A stretch of DNA of 64,000 nucleotides. It comes from Streptomyces drozdowiczii. Its GTDB lineage: Bacteria; Actinomycetota; Actinomycetes; Streptomycetales; Streptomycetaceae. The position numbers and the translations under genes are program-made. Where the stretch lies: assembly GCF_026167665.1 (NCBI RefSeq), contig NZ_CP098740.1:6386001-6450000 (forward strand), in the 5' to 3' direction. The notes below the pieces were generated by a model. It was given only the letters and a program-made list of their open reading frames with translations. It made no database searches and had not been told where the DNA came from. Below are positions 7,985 through 18,526 of this stretch, piece after piece (positions within the stretch are counted from its first letter, which is position 1; each line of letters begins with the position of its first letter).

Positions 7985-10230
7985 GCACTGTTCCTCAGCG
8001 CGTAGTGCGCACTGACCTGGGCGGCGGTCAGCGCGGTCGGGTAGACGGCGGTCTCGTCGATCTGGCCGGCGAAGAAGTTGCTCGTCGGCCGGTTCGGCCA
8101 GGTCGCGAGGTTGTCCCCGCCCACCCGCCAGTAGCCGGTGTAGCTCTGGTTCTTGGTGTACCGGGAGTTCGACGCGCGCAGCTGCCCGTCCACGTACAGG
8201 GCCATGCCACCGGAACCCTGGGTGGCGACGACATGGTGCCAGGCGCCGTCGTTGTACGCCCCGGTGGTGCTGACGGTCTGACCGCCGCCGTTGGAGGTGC
8301 CGAACGTCAGACGCCCGTTGTTGAGCATGTACACATGCTTGTCGTACTTGCCGCTCAGCTCCATGGTGTTGCTGCCGAAGCCGATGATCTTCCCTCCCCG
8401 GGTCGTCGTGGTCTTGATCCAGGTCTCCACGGAGAACGCCGTGGGCTGCGGCCGCCCGCGGTTGCTGTACGCGTACTGCGTGGACCCGTTGAAGCCGATG
8501 GCGGTCGAGGGCCCGGCCACCGCTGCCGGGGTCTGCCGGTACGAGGGCGAGTTGCGCAGGAAGCCGTTGTCCAGCCCCGGCCCGGTGTCGGCGGCGAAGG
8601 TGGACGTGCCCTCGTCGTAGCGCCAGTACAGGCTCGCCCCGTCGGCGACGACCTTCGCCGGATAGCTCTCCGCCTTGGCCGCCACGGTCGCGCTCACCGC
8701 GGGCGACTTCGCGCTGGTGTTGGTGCCGTCGCTCGCGGTGATCCGGTACGTGTGGGTCTCGCCGGGCGCCACATCGGTGTCCGTCCACCGCAGCTGCGGA
8801 CGGTCCCAGAAGACGGAGTACCCCGTCGTCGTGTGGACCGGGGTGGCCGCCCCGTCCTTGTAGATCCGGTACGTGAGCACCCCGTCGTCGGTGTCGAAAC
8901 TGGTCTGCCAGTTCACGTCCACCTTGTTCGGGGCGACCGTGGAGACGCTGACGTTCGGCACCCAGGGCGCCCCCGTGTCCGGGCCGTCGGCGAACCGGGT
9001 GAGCCCCTGCTGCGCCTTGCTGTTGACCGTGGTGAACTCGCCGCCCACCCACAGGTAGTGGCGGCCGCCCTTGTCGGTCTGCGCCATCACCCGCGGGCCG
9101 ACCGGCTCGCCGATCCCGTCGTTGGTGTCCGGGAACCACGGCAGCAGCTTCGGGTCGTCCACCGACTGGGCCAGCAGGTGCTTGCGCGGCTGGTCGGGGA
9201 ACTCGCCCATGGACGCGCAGTCGTGCGCGTGACTGCCGCTGTAGAGCACCCCGTCGTGCACCAGGAGGGCCTGTGTGGCGCCCAGGCAGGTGTCGCGCCA
9301 CACCTGGTTGAACGTGGTGAGGTCGACGGCGATACGCCCGTCGAACACCCCGCCCCCGGTGCCCTCGTTGGCGGTGTAGAACTGCTTGGCGTCGCTGGTG
9401 AGGTCCTGCACCGTGGAGGTGTTCGGGATGAAGCCCGGGTAGCTCTTGTCCAGCGCTCCGCCGGTGGCGTCCACCACCGCCAGCGCGTGCGAGCTGGTGC
9501 CGTTCACGGTGAAGAAGTCCCCGCCGAGCACCACATGCTGCCCGTCCGGGGTGACCTCCACCGCCCGGCCCACCTCGTCCGCGTTCGCCGTCCACGGCTT
9601 CAGCGCCGCACCGGTGGTGACGGCGGCGAAGAAGTTGCGGGGCTGCCCCGCCACGCTCTTGAAGTCGCCCCCGAGGTACACCGTGTCGTCGGTGACCGCG
9701 AGCGCCCGCACGGTGGCGGAGACGGCGACCTTGAAGTTCTGGCGCGGGGTGCAGGTGGCGGTGTCGATGGCCGCGATGTTGCTGACGCCCACCCCGTTCA
9801 CCGCACCGAACTGCCCGCCCGCGTACAGGGTTTCACCGTCCGGCGACAGGGCCAGCGCGCGGACCGTCGCGGTCCCCGAGGACAGCGTGAACGACAGGGA
9901 GCAACCGGTGGGCGCCCCGGTCGCGGTGTCGAACGCGGCGAAGTTCACCGCGGGCTGCTCGGAGGTCCCGGCGGCCGCACCCGGCGGCCGTACGGTGGAG
10001 AAGGTGCCGCCCGCGTAGACCACACCGTCGTCGGACGCGGCCATCGACCAGACGATGCCGTTGGTCTGCCAGGTGGACAGGTCGTCCGCGGTGATCGAGA
10101 CGGGTGCGGTGAGGGCGGCGGCCGGAGGACTGCCCGCGGCGGCGGCGCTCAGGGCGCCCGCGAGCAGGCCGAGCGCCGCGGTCGCGGCCCGCGTCCGGCC
10201 GCGTCGGCGCCCCGTGGTTCGGTTCATCAT
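7981..10230 (-). CDS. secreted beta-propeller, FnIII and LamG/concanavalin-like surface protein
   Basis: 749 residues. A Sec signal (about 1-40, ending AAA-LTAPV) precedes a repeat region (about 45-400) of short blades such as VVYAGGTFSTV, TLYAGGQFGAVNG, TVYLGGDFKSVAG and HVVLGGDFFTVNG, the delta-60/beta-propeller signature. One fibronectin type III domain follows (about 415-510; PNVSVSTVAPNKVDVNWQ). A LamG-like jelly roll (about 520-745) ends the protein, with FSVETWIKTTT, WHHVVATQG and ALYVDGQLR. The architecture suggests binding of extracellular glycan rather than catalysis; no catalytic motif was seen. The gene is first in an operon with a lipoprotein and a GT2 gene inside the exopolysaccharide locus. 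Confidence 0.87.
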   Translation of the reverse strand: MMNRTTGRRRGRTRAATAALGLLAGALSAAAAGSPPAAALTAPVSITADDLSTWQTNGIVWSMAASDDGVVYAGGTFSTVRPPGAAAGTSEQPAVNFAAFDTATGAPTGCSLSFTLSSGTATVRALALSPDGETLYAGGQFGAVNGVGVSNIAAIDTATCTPRQNFKVAVSATVRALAVTDDTVYLGGDFKSVAGQPRNFFAAVTTGAALKPWTANADEVGRAVEVTPDGQHVVLGGDFFTVNGTSSHALAVVDATGGALDKSYPGFIPNTSTVQDLTSDAKQFYTANEGTGGGVFDGRIAVDLTTFNQVWRDTCLGATQALLVHDGVLYSGSHAHDCASMGEFPDQPRKHLLAQSVDDPKLLPWFPDTNDGIGEPVGPRVMAQTDKGGRHYLWVGGEFTTVNSKAQQGLTRFADGPDTGAPWVPNVSVSTVAPNKVDVNWQTSFDTDDGVLTYRIYKDGAATPVHTTTGYSVFWDRPQLRWTDTDVAPGETHTYRITASDGTNTSAKSPAVSATVAAKAESYPAKVVADGASLYWRYDEGTSTFAADTGPGLDNGFLRNSPSYRQTPAAVAGPSTAIGFNGSTQYAYSNRGRPQPTAFSVETWIKTTTTRGGKIIGFGSNTMELSGKYDKHVYMLNNGRLTFGTSNGGGQTVSTTGAYNDGAWHHVVATQGSGGMALYVDGQLRASNSRYTKNQSYTGYWRVGGDNLATWPNRPTSNFFAGQIDETAVYPTALTAAQVSAHYALRNSA

Positions 10231-10280
10231 TCAGCTCCGAAGGTGAGAACGAGCTTGCGGCCCGCTGGCCGCGGTCGAGT

Positions 10281-10302
10281 GGGCGGGGCCGGAGCCCCGC
10301 CC
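10281..10302 (-). terminator. intrinsic hairpin after the GDP-mannose dehydratase gene
   Basis: A perfect 9-bp stem, GGGCGGGGC / GCCCCGCCC, encloses a 4-base loop in the 143-bp gap between gmd and the beta-propeller gene. There is no strong U-tract, as is common in Streptomyces. It probably separates the two transcripts. Confidence 0.6.
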
Positions 10303-10373
10303 GAGCCGGCGCGTGCGACCCCACCGCGTCGCCGGTGGGGGTGGGGGAGCGCGCCGGAGTCCTGGGGCGTGTC

Positions 10374-11387
10374 CTATCTGTCCACGCGCACGGCGGCCCC
10401 CGCGAGTTCGTCGGAGAGCCGGCGCACATCGGCGTCGACCATGATCCGGGCCAGCTCCCGGGCCCGTACGGCCGGTTTCCAGCCCAGCAGCTGCCCGGCC
10501 TTCGAGGCGTCCCCGATCAGCGCGTCGACCTCGCTGGGCCGCTCGTACTTCGCGTCGTAGCGGACGTACTCGCGCCAGTCGAGGCCGGCGTGCTCGAAGG
10601 CGTACTCCAGGAACTGCCGGACGCTGACGCCCTCGCCGGTGGCCACCACGTAGTCGTCCGGGGTTTCGCACTGGAGCATGCGCCACATCGCGTCCACGTA
10701 CTCGGGGGCGTAACCCCAGTCGCGTATCGCGTCCAGGTTGCCCAGATGCAGCCGGGACTGGAGGCCCGCCTTGATCCGGGCCACACCACGGGTGATCTTC
10801 CGGGTCACGAAGGTCTCCCCGCGCCGGGGCGACTCATGGTTGAACAGGATGCCGTTCACCGCGAACATCCCGTACGCCTCGCGGTAGTTGACCGTCGCCC
10901 AGTACGAGTAGACCTTGGCGACGCTGTACGGGCTGCGCGGGTGGAACGGGGTCAGTTCGTTCTGCGGCGGCGGGCTCGCGCCGAACATCTCCGAGGAGGA
11001 CGCCTGGTAGATCCGGGTGTCGATGCCACTGGCCCGGACCGCCTCCAGGAGCCGGATCGTGCCCAGACCGGTCACGTCCCCCGTGTACAGCGGCGCGTCG
11101 AAGGAGACCCGCACATGCGACTGCGCGCCCAGGTTGTACACCTCGTCGGGCCGGATGTCCCGCAACAGGTTCACCAGCGCGACCCCGTCGGCCAGATCCG
11201 CGTGGTGCAGCACGAAGGACCGGTGCTCCTGCTCCGGGCCCTGGTAGATGTGGTCGATCCGCTCCGTGTTGAAACTGGACGAGCGGCGGATCAGGCCGTG
11301 GACCGTGTACCCCTTCTGGAGCAGCAGCTCCGACAGGTACGAACCGTCCTGTCCGGTCACCCCGGTGATGAGCGCGGTCTTCGCCAC
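10374..11387 (-). CDS. gmd: GDP-mannose 4,6-dehydratase
   Basis: 337 residues, an extended SDR enzyme. The N-terminal [16 protein letters not shown] is the NAD(P)-binding glycine motif of Gmd. The catalytic residues appear in [10 protein letters not shown] (Ser/Thr and Glu positions) and [12 protein letters not shown] (YxxxK). [24 protein letters not shown] sequence, seen here as [17 protein letters not shown], is diagnostic for Gmd. The GTG at 11387 (VAKTALITG) follows AGAAGGGGGAAAC; the ATG 27 bp upstream has no ribosome-binding site. It makes GDP-4-keto-6-deoxymannose from GDP-mannose, the first step to GDP-L-fucose. The next enzyme is encoded divergently at 11500, so the two share a 112-bp promoter region. 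Confidence 0.96.
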   Translation of the reverse strand: MAKTALITGVTGQDGSYLSELLLQKGYTVHGLIRRSSSFNTERIDHIYQGPEQEHRSFVLHHADLADGVALVNLLRDIRPDEVYNLGAQSHVRVSFDAPLYTGDVTGLGTIRLLEAVRASGIDTRIYQASSSEMFGASPPPQNELTPFHPRSPYSVAKVYSYWATVNYREAYGMFAVNGILFNHESPRRGETFVTRKITRGVARIKAGLQSRLHLGNLDAIRDWGYAPEYVDAMWRMLQCETPDDYVVATGEGVSVRQFLEYAFEHAGLDWREYVRYDAKYERPSEVDALIGDASKAGQLLGWKPAVRARELARIMVDADVRRLSDELAGAAVRVDR

Positions 11388-11499
11388 GTTTCCCCCTTCT
11401 GCGGTCGGCTGCAAGGCAGTTGGTCATGGAATGTCAATGTCTGAGGGATCCGGGACAAAACATCAACGTTTCTCCCGGCTGCTGGCACAATCCGAAAAC

Positions 11500-12477
11500 A
11501 TGACGACAGATCTCCCCGGCCCTCCCCGGGAACGCGTCCCGTCCCTGCTACGCCCCGGTGCCCGCGTGTTCGTCGCCGGCCACCGGGGCCTGGTCGGGTC
11601 GGCGGTGGTCCGCCGCCTCACCGCCGACGGCCATGAGGTGGTCACCCGCGGCCGCGACCGCCTCGATCTCCGGGACGCCGAGCGCACCGCCGCCTTCCTG
11701 CGCGGCATACGCCCGGACGCCGTGGTGCTGGCCGCCGCCCGGGTCGGCGGGATCATGGCCAACAGCACGTATCCCGTGCAGTTCATCGAGGACAACCTGC
11801 GCATCCAGCTGAGCGTGATCGCGGGTGCGCACGCGGCCGGTACCGAGCGGCTGCTCTTCCTCGGCTCGTCCTGCATCTACCCGAAGCACGCCCCCCAGCC
11901 GATCCCCGAGAGCGCGCTGCTCACCGGACCCCTGGAACCCACCAACGAGGCGTACGCGCTGGCGAAGATCGCCGGCATCGTGCAGACGCAGTCCTACCGC
12001 CGCCAGTACGGCGCCTCCTACATCAGCGCCATGCCGACCAATCTCTACGGCCCCGGCGACAGCTTCGACCTGGAGACCTCGCACGTCCTGCCCGCCCTGA
12101 TCCGCCGCTTCCACGAGGCCCGCGAGTCCGGCGCACCCGCCCTCACGCTCTGGGGGTCCGGAAACCCCCGTCGCGAGTTCCTGCACGTGGACGACCTCGC
12201 CGCCGCCTGCGTGCTCCTGCTGGAGCGTTACGACGACGACGCACCGGTCAACGTCGGCTGCGGCGACGACCTCACCATCCGCGAACTCGCCGCCATGGTG
12301 GCCGACGTGACGGCCTATCAGGGCGAGACCCGCTGGGACACGGGCAAACCCGACGGCACCCCGCGCAAACTCCTGGACGTCTCCCGGCTGACCTCCCTCG
12401 GCTTCGCACCGCGCATCCCGCTGAAGGAGGGCATCGCGGAGACGTACTCCTGGTGGCTCCGGCAGCGGGCCGCGTAG
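11500..12477 (+). CDS. fcl: GDP-L-fucose synthase
   Basis: 325 residues. FVAGHRGLVGSAVVRRL is the NADP-binding motif of the epimerase/reductase, and LLFLGSSCIYPKHAPQPIPE and AYALAKIAGI provide the Ser and YxxxK catalytic residues typical of Fcl/WcaG. The C-terminus (GNPRREFLHVDDLA) is also characteristic. It epimerises and reduces GDP-4-keto-6-deoxymannose to GDP-L-fucose and so completes the pathway with the divergent gmd. The ATG at 11500 was chosen because upstream in-frame codons run through the intergenic region and back into gmd. The encoded precursor implies that the exopolysaccharide contains L-fucose or a fucose-derived residue. Confidence 0.95.
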   Translation: MTTDLPGPPRERVPSLLRPGARVFVAGHRGLVGSAVVRRLTADGHEVVTRGRDRLDLRDAERTAAFLRGIRPDAVVLAAARVGGIMANSTYPVQFIEDNLRIQLSVIAGAHAAGTERLLFLGSSCIYPKHAPQPIPESALLTGPLEPTNEAYALAKIAGIVQTQSYRRQYGASYISAMPTNLYGPGDSFDLETSHVLPALIRRFHEARESGAPALTLWGSGNPRREFLHVDDLAAACVLLLERYDDDAPVNVGCGDDLTIRELAAMVADVTAYQGETRWDTGKPDGTPRKLLDVSRLTSLGFAPRIPLKEGIAETYSWWLRQRAA

Positions 12478-12483
12478 CCGCCC

Positions 12484-12520
12484 CCGCCCGGCCGGGCGGC
12501 CCGCTCCCGTCCGCGACGGG
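12484..12520. terminator. bidirectional terminator between convergent fcl and sugar transferase genes
   Basis: A 16-bp perfect palindrome (12484-12499, CCGCCCGGCCGGGCGG) and a second short hairpin, CCCGTC cgc GACGGG (12506-12520), lie in the 87-bp convergent gap. Confidence 0.55.
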
Positions 12521-12564
12521 CGGACCACCCGGCCCCCTTCCCCGATCCTCATCCGCCCCCGCCC

Positions 12565-14103
12565 TCAGTACGCCCCGCGGCCGTCGGTGACGGCGCGCAG
12601 CGTGCGGGCCATGAGCCCCATGTCCGTGGCCACCGACCAGTTGTCGACGTACCAGAGGTCCAGCGACACCGTCTCCTGCCACGAGAGGTCGGACCGGCCG
12701 CTGACCTGCCACAGGCCCGTCAGCCCCGGTTTCACCGCGAGCCTCCGCAACTCCCGCTCGTCGTACCGGGACACCTCGTCCGGCAGCGGCGGACGCGGGC
12801 CGACCAGGGACATGTCACCCTTGAGTACGTTGATGAGCTGGGGCAGTTCGTCCAGCGACGAGCGCCGCAGCAGCCGGCCGAGCCGGGTCACCCGGGGGTC
12901 CCGGCGCATCTTGAACATCGGGCCGTCGTTCTCGTTGGCCTCGGTGAGCCGCGCCTTGCGCCGCTCGGCGTCCACCACCATCGTGCGGAACTTCCACATG
13001 ACGAACGGGTGGTTGTGCCGCCCCTGACGGACCTGCCGGTGGAAGACCGGCCCCGCCGAGGTCAGCCGGACCGCCACCGCGATCAGCAGCAACAAGGGGG
13101 CCAGGGCGACCAGCCCGCAGGCGGCCCCCGTCCGGTCCACCGCCGCCTTCAGGGCCGGCTGGAGCCCCCGGCGCAGCGGCGGCACGATGTGCAGCAGGGT
13201 GAGCCCGGCCGCCGAAGAGGGGCGTATCCGGTCCGCCGCGGTCTCCGAGAGGTGCGAGAGCACCGACACCTCCAGACCGCCGTCGTGCAGGCCCCAGGTC
13301 AGCTGCCGCAACCGCTCCTCGGCCAGCCCCGGACCCGGGACCACCAGCGCGAGGTCCGCCTCGTGCGCGAAGGAAGCGCCCAGCACCGTCGAGGCGTCGT
13401 CCCCCGCCGGGGCCGGAGCCAGCCGCCCCGGCACCGGGACCTCGCAGCTCAGCGCCGCCGCGCCCACCGGCAGGGCGGCCACCACGCGATAGCCGTGGTC
13501 CTCCCGCGAGGTGAGCAGCCGCACCGCCCGGTCCACCCCCGCGGCCTCGCCGACCACCAGCACCCGGCGCGCCGTCCGGCGCCTCCCGGACCGGGCCAGC
13601 CGGCGCGCCCCCGAGATGCCCGTCCCCGCCAGAAGCCCGGGGACGAGGGCGACGACGGCCGCCCCCGGGTCGATCGGTGCGTCGAGGGCGGTCCACAGCA
13701 CCGCCAGCACACCGATGAGCAGCAACCAGTCCCCGGGCGTGGTCAGCGCCCCGGGCGGACGGCCCGGCGCACGTAGGACGTACCGCCCCCGCGCGGCCCG
13801 CACCCCGCACCACACCAGGGTGGCCGCGGACGCCCCGGCCAGGGCCTCGGGCTGCCCGTCGGCGCGGAGCACCAGCCAGGCGGGTAAACCGAGCCCGGCG
13901 GATTCGGCGCACACCACCAGGGGCAGCAGGCCCGGGCGCCTGCCGGGCGCCCCGGCGCCGCGTTCCCGCCGTACGTCCGGCAGCTGCCGCGGCCGGCCGA
14001 TGTCCTGGCCGCGCGGCATTCCCGACGAGGTCCGCGGACGTGGCGCTCCCGCCAGTCCCACGGGCCTCGGTATATCGGATTCGGGTAGCTCGACATGCCC
14101 CAT
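12565..14103 (-). CDS. polyprenyl glycosylphosphotransferase (initiating sugar-phosphate transferase), with a TTA codon
   Basis: 512 residues. The C-terminal about 190 residues are a bacterial sugar transferase (PGT) domain with the membrane re-entrant helix, KFRTM, DELPQLINVLKGDMSLVGPRP and PGLTGLWQVSGRSDLSW, as in WbaP/CpsE. The N-terminal part holds several hydrophobic segments and a CoA-binding-like Rossmann region (VLVVGEAAGVDRA). It transfers sugar-1-phosphate to undecaprenyl phosphate, the committed first step of polymer assembly. The ATG at 14103 follows a GGGGGG ribosome-binding site. Codon 73 (13885-13887 on the other strand) is TTA, the codon read by the bldA tRNA, which would tie polymer initiation to development. 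It is convergent with fcl. Confidence 0.92.
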   Translation of the reverse strand: MGHVELPESDIPRPVGLAGAPRPRTSSGMPRGQDIGRPRQLPDVRRERGAGAPGRRPGLLPLVVCAESAGLGLPAWLVLRADGQPEALAGASAATLVWCGVRAARGRYVLRAPGRPPGALTTPGDWLLLIGVLAVLWTALDAPIDPGAAVVALVPGLLAGTGISGARRLARSGRRRTARRVLVVGEAAGVDRAVRLLTSREDHGYRVVAALPVGAAALSCEVPVPGRLAPAPAGDDASTVLGASFAHEADLALVVPGPGLAEERLRQLTWGLHDGGLEVSVLSHLSETAADRIRPSSAAGLTLLHIVPPLRRGLQPALKAAVDRTGAACGLVALAPLLLLIAVAVRLTSAGPVFHRQVRQGRHNHPFVMWKFRTMVVDAERRKARLTEANENDGPMFKMRRDPRVTRLGRLLRRSSLDELPQLINVLKGDMSLVGPRPPLPDEVSRYDERELRRLAVKPGLTGLWQVSGRSDLSWQETVSLDLWYVDNWSVATDMGLMARTLRAVTDGRGAY

Positions 14104-15747
<1,644 letters not shown>

Positions 15748-15756
15748 TCCGCGTGG

Positions 15757-16800
15757 TCAGCGGCTGCCGCGTTCGTCCTCGGCCCGGGAGGGCCAGGCGG
15801 CGGCCGAGCGGCCCGGGGCGAGCTGGTCGACCACCTCGGCCAGCTCCTCGCAGGCGCGCTCGATGCGGTGCCGGATGTTCTGCTGCTCGGCGACCATGGC
15901 GGCCAGCAGGAGGGCGGTGAGGGCGACGGCCCCGTTGAGCACCGTGAGGTTGATCATCACTTCCACGATGGTGTGCCCCGCGAATGGTCCGGTCCCGTCC
16001 GTCCCCGCCACGATCGCCAGGACGGACACCAGCAGAGCGCACGGCGCGCTGCCCGCGAGCCGGAAGCGCAGGGCGGCCCAGATGACGATCGGGAACACCA
16101 GATAGAGCATCGACAGCGAGCTACGGGTGGCGACGAGTGCCCCGGCGACCGCGACCGCCGACAGCGCCACGGCCTCCGCCCAGCGGTCCGTGAACCGGGG
16201 CGGCCGCACCCGGCCGAGCACCAGCACGACGGGCGTGACCACCAGGACCCCCATGACGTCGCCGGCCCACCACGCCGCCCAGACGGACCAGAAGTTCCCG
16301 GCGGGCAGCTTGCCGTCCACCACGAGCATCGTCGTCCCGGCGGTCGCGCCGATCACCATGGCGGCCATCGCCCCGAGGAACACCAGCACGACGCCGTCGC
16401 GCAGCCGGTCCAGCTCCCGGCGGAAACCGGTCCGCCGCAACAGCGCGTACGCGCAGAGGGGCGCGAGCGTGTTGCCCGCCGCCACGACGAGCGTGGACGG
16501 CGTCACCGTACCGCCCAGCATGCCCACGACGACCAGCGAGCCGACCGCGATCCCGGGCCAGACGCGTAATCCGTCGTACAGCAGGCAGCCCAGCGCGATC
16601 CCGGTCGGCGGCCACAGCGGCGTCACCACCGCGCCATGGACGGTCAGCTCCCGCAGCAGGCCCAGCCGGGCCGCCCCGTAGTAGACGGCGGCGACGCCCA
16701 CGACACGCAGGACCGCCACCAGGTACCGGCGGTTCCTCTCGCTGTGGATCACGCCTCTCATCAGACACCGGCCCGAGGCGGACGGCGGTGTGACACGCAC
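15757..16800 (-). CDS. MASE1-domain integral membrane sensor without output domain, with a TTA codon
   Basis: 347 residues with about eight transmembrane helices between residues 27 and 300. Typical MASE1 residues include TPLWPPTGIALG, the AGNTLAPLCAYALLRR segment and WAAWWAGDVMGVLVVTPVVL. The C-terminus (about 300-347) is a short, mostly charged helix (EQQNIRHRIERACEELAEVV), with no kinase, GGDEF or phosphatase domain. The preceding gene on the same strand, 18 bp away, encodes a soluble SpoIIE phosphatase, so the two may form a split sensor-phosphatase. Codon 78 is TTA (16567-16569), suggesting bldA-dependent translation. The start is uncertain: GTG at 16800 or ATG at 16761, neither with a good ribosome-binding site. 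Confidence 0.82.
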   Translation of the reverse strand: MRVTPPSASGRCLMRGVIHSERNRRYLVAVLRVVGVAAVYYGAARLGLLRELTVHGAVVTPLWPPTGIALGCLLYDGLRVWPGIAVGSLVVVGMLGGTVTPSTLVVAAGNTLAPLCAYALLRRTGFRRELDRLRDGVVLVFLGAMAAMVIGATAGTTMLVVDGKLPAGNFWSVWAAWWAGDVMGVLVVTPVVLVLGRVRPPRFTDRWAEAVALSAVAVAGALVATRSSLSMLYLVFPIVIWAALRFRLAGSAPCALLVSVLAIVAGTDGTGPFAGHTIVEVMINLTVLNGAVALTALLLAAMVAEQQNIRHRIERACEELAEVVDQLAPGRSAAAWPSRAEDERGSR

Positions 16801-16818
16801 GGGCGGCCGGGGTCCGCC

Positions 16819-17652
16819 TCACCCTCCGCCGGAGCCGGGGCCCCCGTGGCGCAGCACGAGCACCGCCGCGTCGTCCTGGTGCCCCGTGCGCTCGGCGGAG
16901 CCCATGACCGCGTCGGCCAGCGCGTCCGCGTCCTCGGCCACCCGGGAACGTACGAGCCGCACCACCTCGTCCAGCCCTTCGTCCAGGGAGTACGAGGGAC
17001 CCTCGACCACCCCGTCGGTCAGCAGCACGAACGCCCCCTCGCCGCCGAGCGAGCGCGTGGTGACCGGATACTCCTCGCCCGACTGCACCCCGAGCGGCAG
17101 CCCGCCCTCGTCGTCCGTGGTGCCGGCCCGGCCGTCGGCGGTGGACCAGACGGCGGCCACATGACCGGCCCGGGCACTGCGCAGCTCCCGGGTCGCGGGG
17201 TCGAGACGTACGAAGGTGCAGGTGGCGAGCAGTCCGGTGTCGGCGGCGAGCAACAGGTCGTTGGTACGGCTCATGACCTCGCCCGGATCATCGGCCGTGA
17301 GCGCGAAGGCGCGCATCGCGATCCTGGTCTGGCCCATGAAGGCGGCGGCCTCCACATCGTGCCCCTGGACGTCCCCCACGGCGAAGGCCAGCGCCCCGTC
17401 GGGGAGCACGAACCCGTCGTACCAGTCGCCGCCGATGTCCAGGCCGCTGCGCGCCGGGGCGTACCGGGCGGCGGACCGCAGCCCCGGCGCCGAGGGCAGG
17501 CCGGGGGGCAGCATCTCGCGCTGGATCGCCTCGGCCAGCTCCACCCTGGCCTGGTGCAGCTCCACCTCGCGGCGGGCCCGGGAGGTGAGGTCGTGGAGGG
17601 TGGTGAGCAGTTCGTCGGAGCTGGCCGACCGGGAAGGACGACGCCGGTTCAT
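16819..17652 (-). CDS. SpoIIE-type PP2C serine phosphatase
   Basis: 277 residues. An N-terminal amphipathic helix (about 10-50, ending QREMLPPGLP) leads into the PP2C/SpoIIE core (about 55-270). Metal-binding acidic motifs are visible: LDIGGDWYDGF, VGDVQGHDVEAA, LLTDGVVEG and GHQDDAAVLVL. Such proteins dephosphorylate anti-anti-sigma factors in actinobacterial partner-switching pathways. No transmembrane or sensor domain is present, and the next gene in the operon supplies a MASE1 membrane sensor. No anti-sigma or STAS gene is adjacent, so the target cannot be named. It is divergent from the DUF1876 gene across 168 bp. Confidence 0.9.
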   Translation of the reverse strand: MNRRRPSRSASSDELLTTLHDLTSRARREVELHQARVELAEAIQREMLPPGLPSAPGLRSAARYAPARSGLDIGGDWYDGFVLPDGALAFAVGDVQGHDVEAAAFMGQTRIAMRAFALTADDPGEVMSRTNDLLLAADTGLLATCTFVRLDPATRELRSARAGHVAAVWSTADGRAGTTDDEGGLPLGVQSGEEYPVTTRSLGGEGAFVLLTDGVVEGPSYSLDEGLDEVVRLVRSRVAEDADALADAVMGSAERTGHQDDAAVLVLRHGGPGSGGG

Positions 17653-17820
17653 GGGCCGCTCCGCGGGGACGGGTGGGATGGCGGGCCGGGTCCCTGCATC
17701 CTATTTCGGCGGGGGCCGGGCGCAGGCCGGGCGGGCGGCGGCGGCCGGTCGGGTGGATGCTGGAAGTGGACCCGTGCGTCGGCCCGCGCCCGCCGGCCGG
17801 TGCGGGCCGGGAGGTATGCG

Positions 17821-18120
17821 ATGAACCGCACGCTGGAATGGACGGTGCGCGTCGAGCTCTCCGAGGAGGGCGGGACGACCAAGGCGGAAGCGGTGCTGGA
17901 CACGGGCACCGCGAGGCTCACCGGCCAGGGGATCGCCCGGCTGAGCCCCCAGGACCCCGACGTCCCCACGATCGGCGACGAGGTCGCGGCGAGCCGCGCG
18001 ATGCACGACGTCGCCGGACAGCTGATGAGCGTGGCCGACCGCGCCATCGGCGAGGCCGGTGCCGGCCGCCAGGACGGCCCGGTGCCACCGCCCTACGCCT
18101 GGTCGGACGCCACGGCCTGA
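17821..18120 (+). CDS. DUF1876 small protein
   Basis: 99 residues. The opening WTVRVELSEEGGTTKAEAVLDTGTARLTGQG and the later PTIGDEVAASRAMHDVAGQLM are typical of DUF1876, a small alpha/beta family with a double-stranded-RNA-binding-like fold found mainly in actinobacteria, often in several copies per genome. The ATG follows a GGGAGG ribosome-binding site. Function is unknown. It is monocistronic, with a hairpin 47 bp downstream. Confidence 0.85.
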   Translation: MNRTLEWTVRVELSEEGGTTKAEAVLDTGTARLTGQGIARLSPQDPDVPTIGDEVAASRAMHDVAGQLMSVADRAIGEAGAGRQDGPVPPPYAWSDATA

Positions 18121-18166
18121 GCACACGGCGAGCGCATCCCGCCCGGCGTTCGAAGGAACATCCGTG

Positions 18167-18195
18167 CGCCCGTTCCGGCGGTAACGGAACGGGCG
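18167..18195 (+). terminator. hairpin downstream of the DUF1876 gene
   Basis: A perfect 10-bp stem, CGCCCGTTCC / GGAACGGGCG, with a 9-base loop, followed by TTCAAC. It is likely the terminator of the DUF1876 transcript. Confidence 0.6.
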
Positions 18196-18333
18196 TTCAA
18201 CAGGGCTCGCGGTCTGTTTGTTACGCACCCGCAGGCCCCGCGCGCAGAGCCGCCGGCGGGGCGCCGTGCCATGTCGCCCGCACGGACGACCCCGTCAATC
18301 CGGCACCGTACGGCTGGTTGCAGCGGACAGGAA

Positions 18334-18362
18334 TTGACAGGTACCCGTAGCTTTCCCTACAT
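18334..18362 (+). promoter_or_regulatory. candidate vegetative-type promoter
   Basis: TTGACA (18334-18339) is a perfect -35 hexamer, 17 bp from CTACAT (18357-18362). It lies in the 406-bp gap upstream of the secreted lamin-tail gene and would give a leader of roughly 155 bases. The -10 box is weak, so confidence is moderate. Confidence 0.45.
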
Positions 18363-18455
18363 GCCGACTACAGCCGTGTGTGACGGAAATGTCCGCACTT
18401 CGTAACACGCCCCGATGCCGTTCCCGCACGGCCGCCGACGGGTCCAAGGTGTGGC

Positions 18456-18506
18456 TCCCGGCAGGACGCCGGGAACGTTGAACCGCCCGGACCCCACCGG
18501 TCCGGG
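18456..18506 (+). promoter_or_regulatory. two tandem hairpins in the leader of the lamin-tail gene
   Basis: TCCCGGC aggac GCCGGGA (18456-18474) and CCCGGACC ccacc GGTCCGGG (18486-18506) are two perfect stems 11 bp apart, ending 20 bp before the ATG at 18527. They could control translation or mRNA stability. I do not recognise a known riboswitch. Confidence 0.45.
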
Positions 18507-18526
18507 CCTGCACCTGAGGGGTCTTC

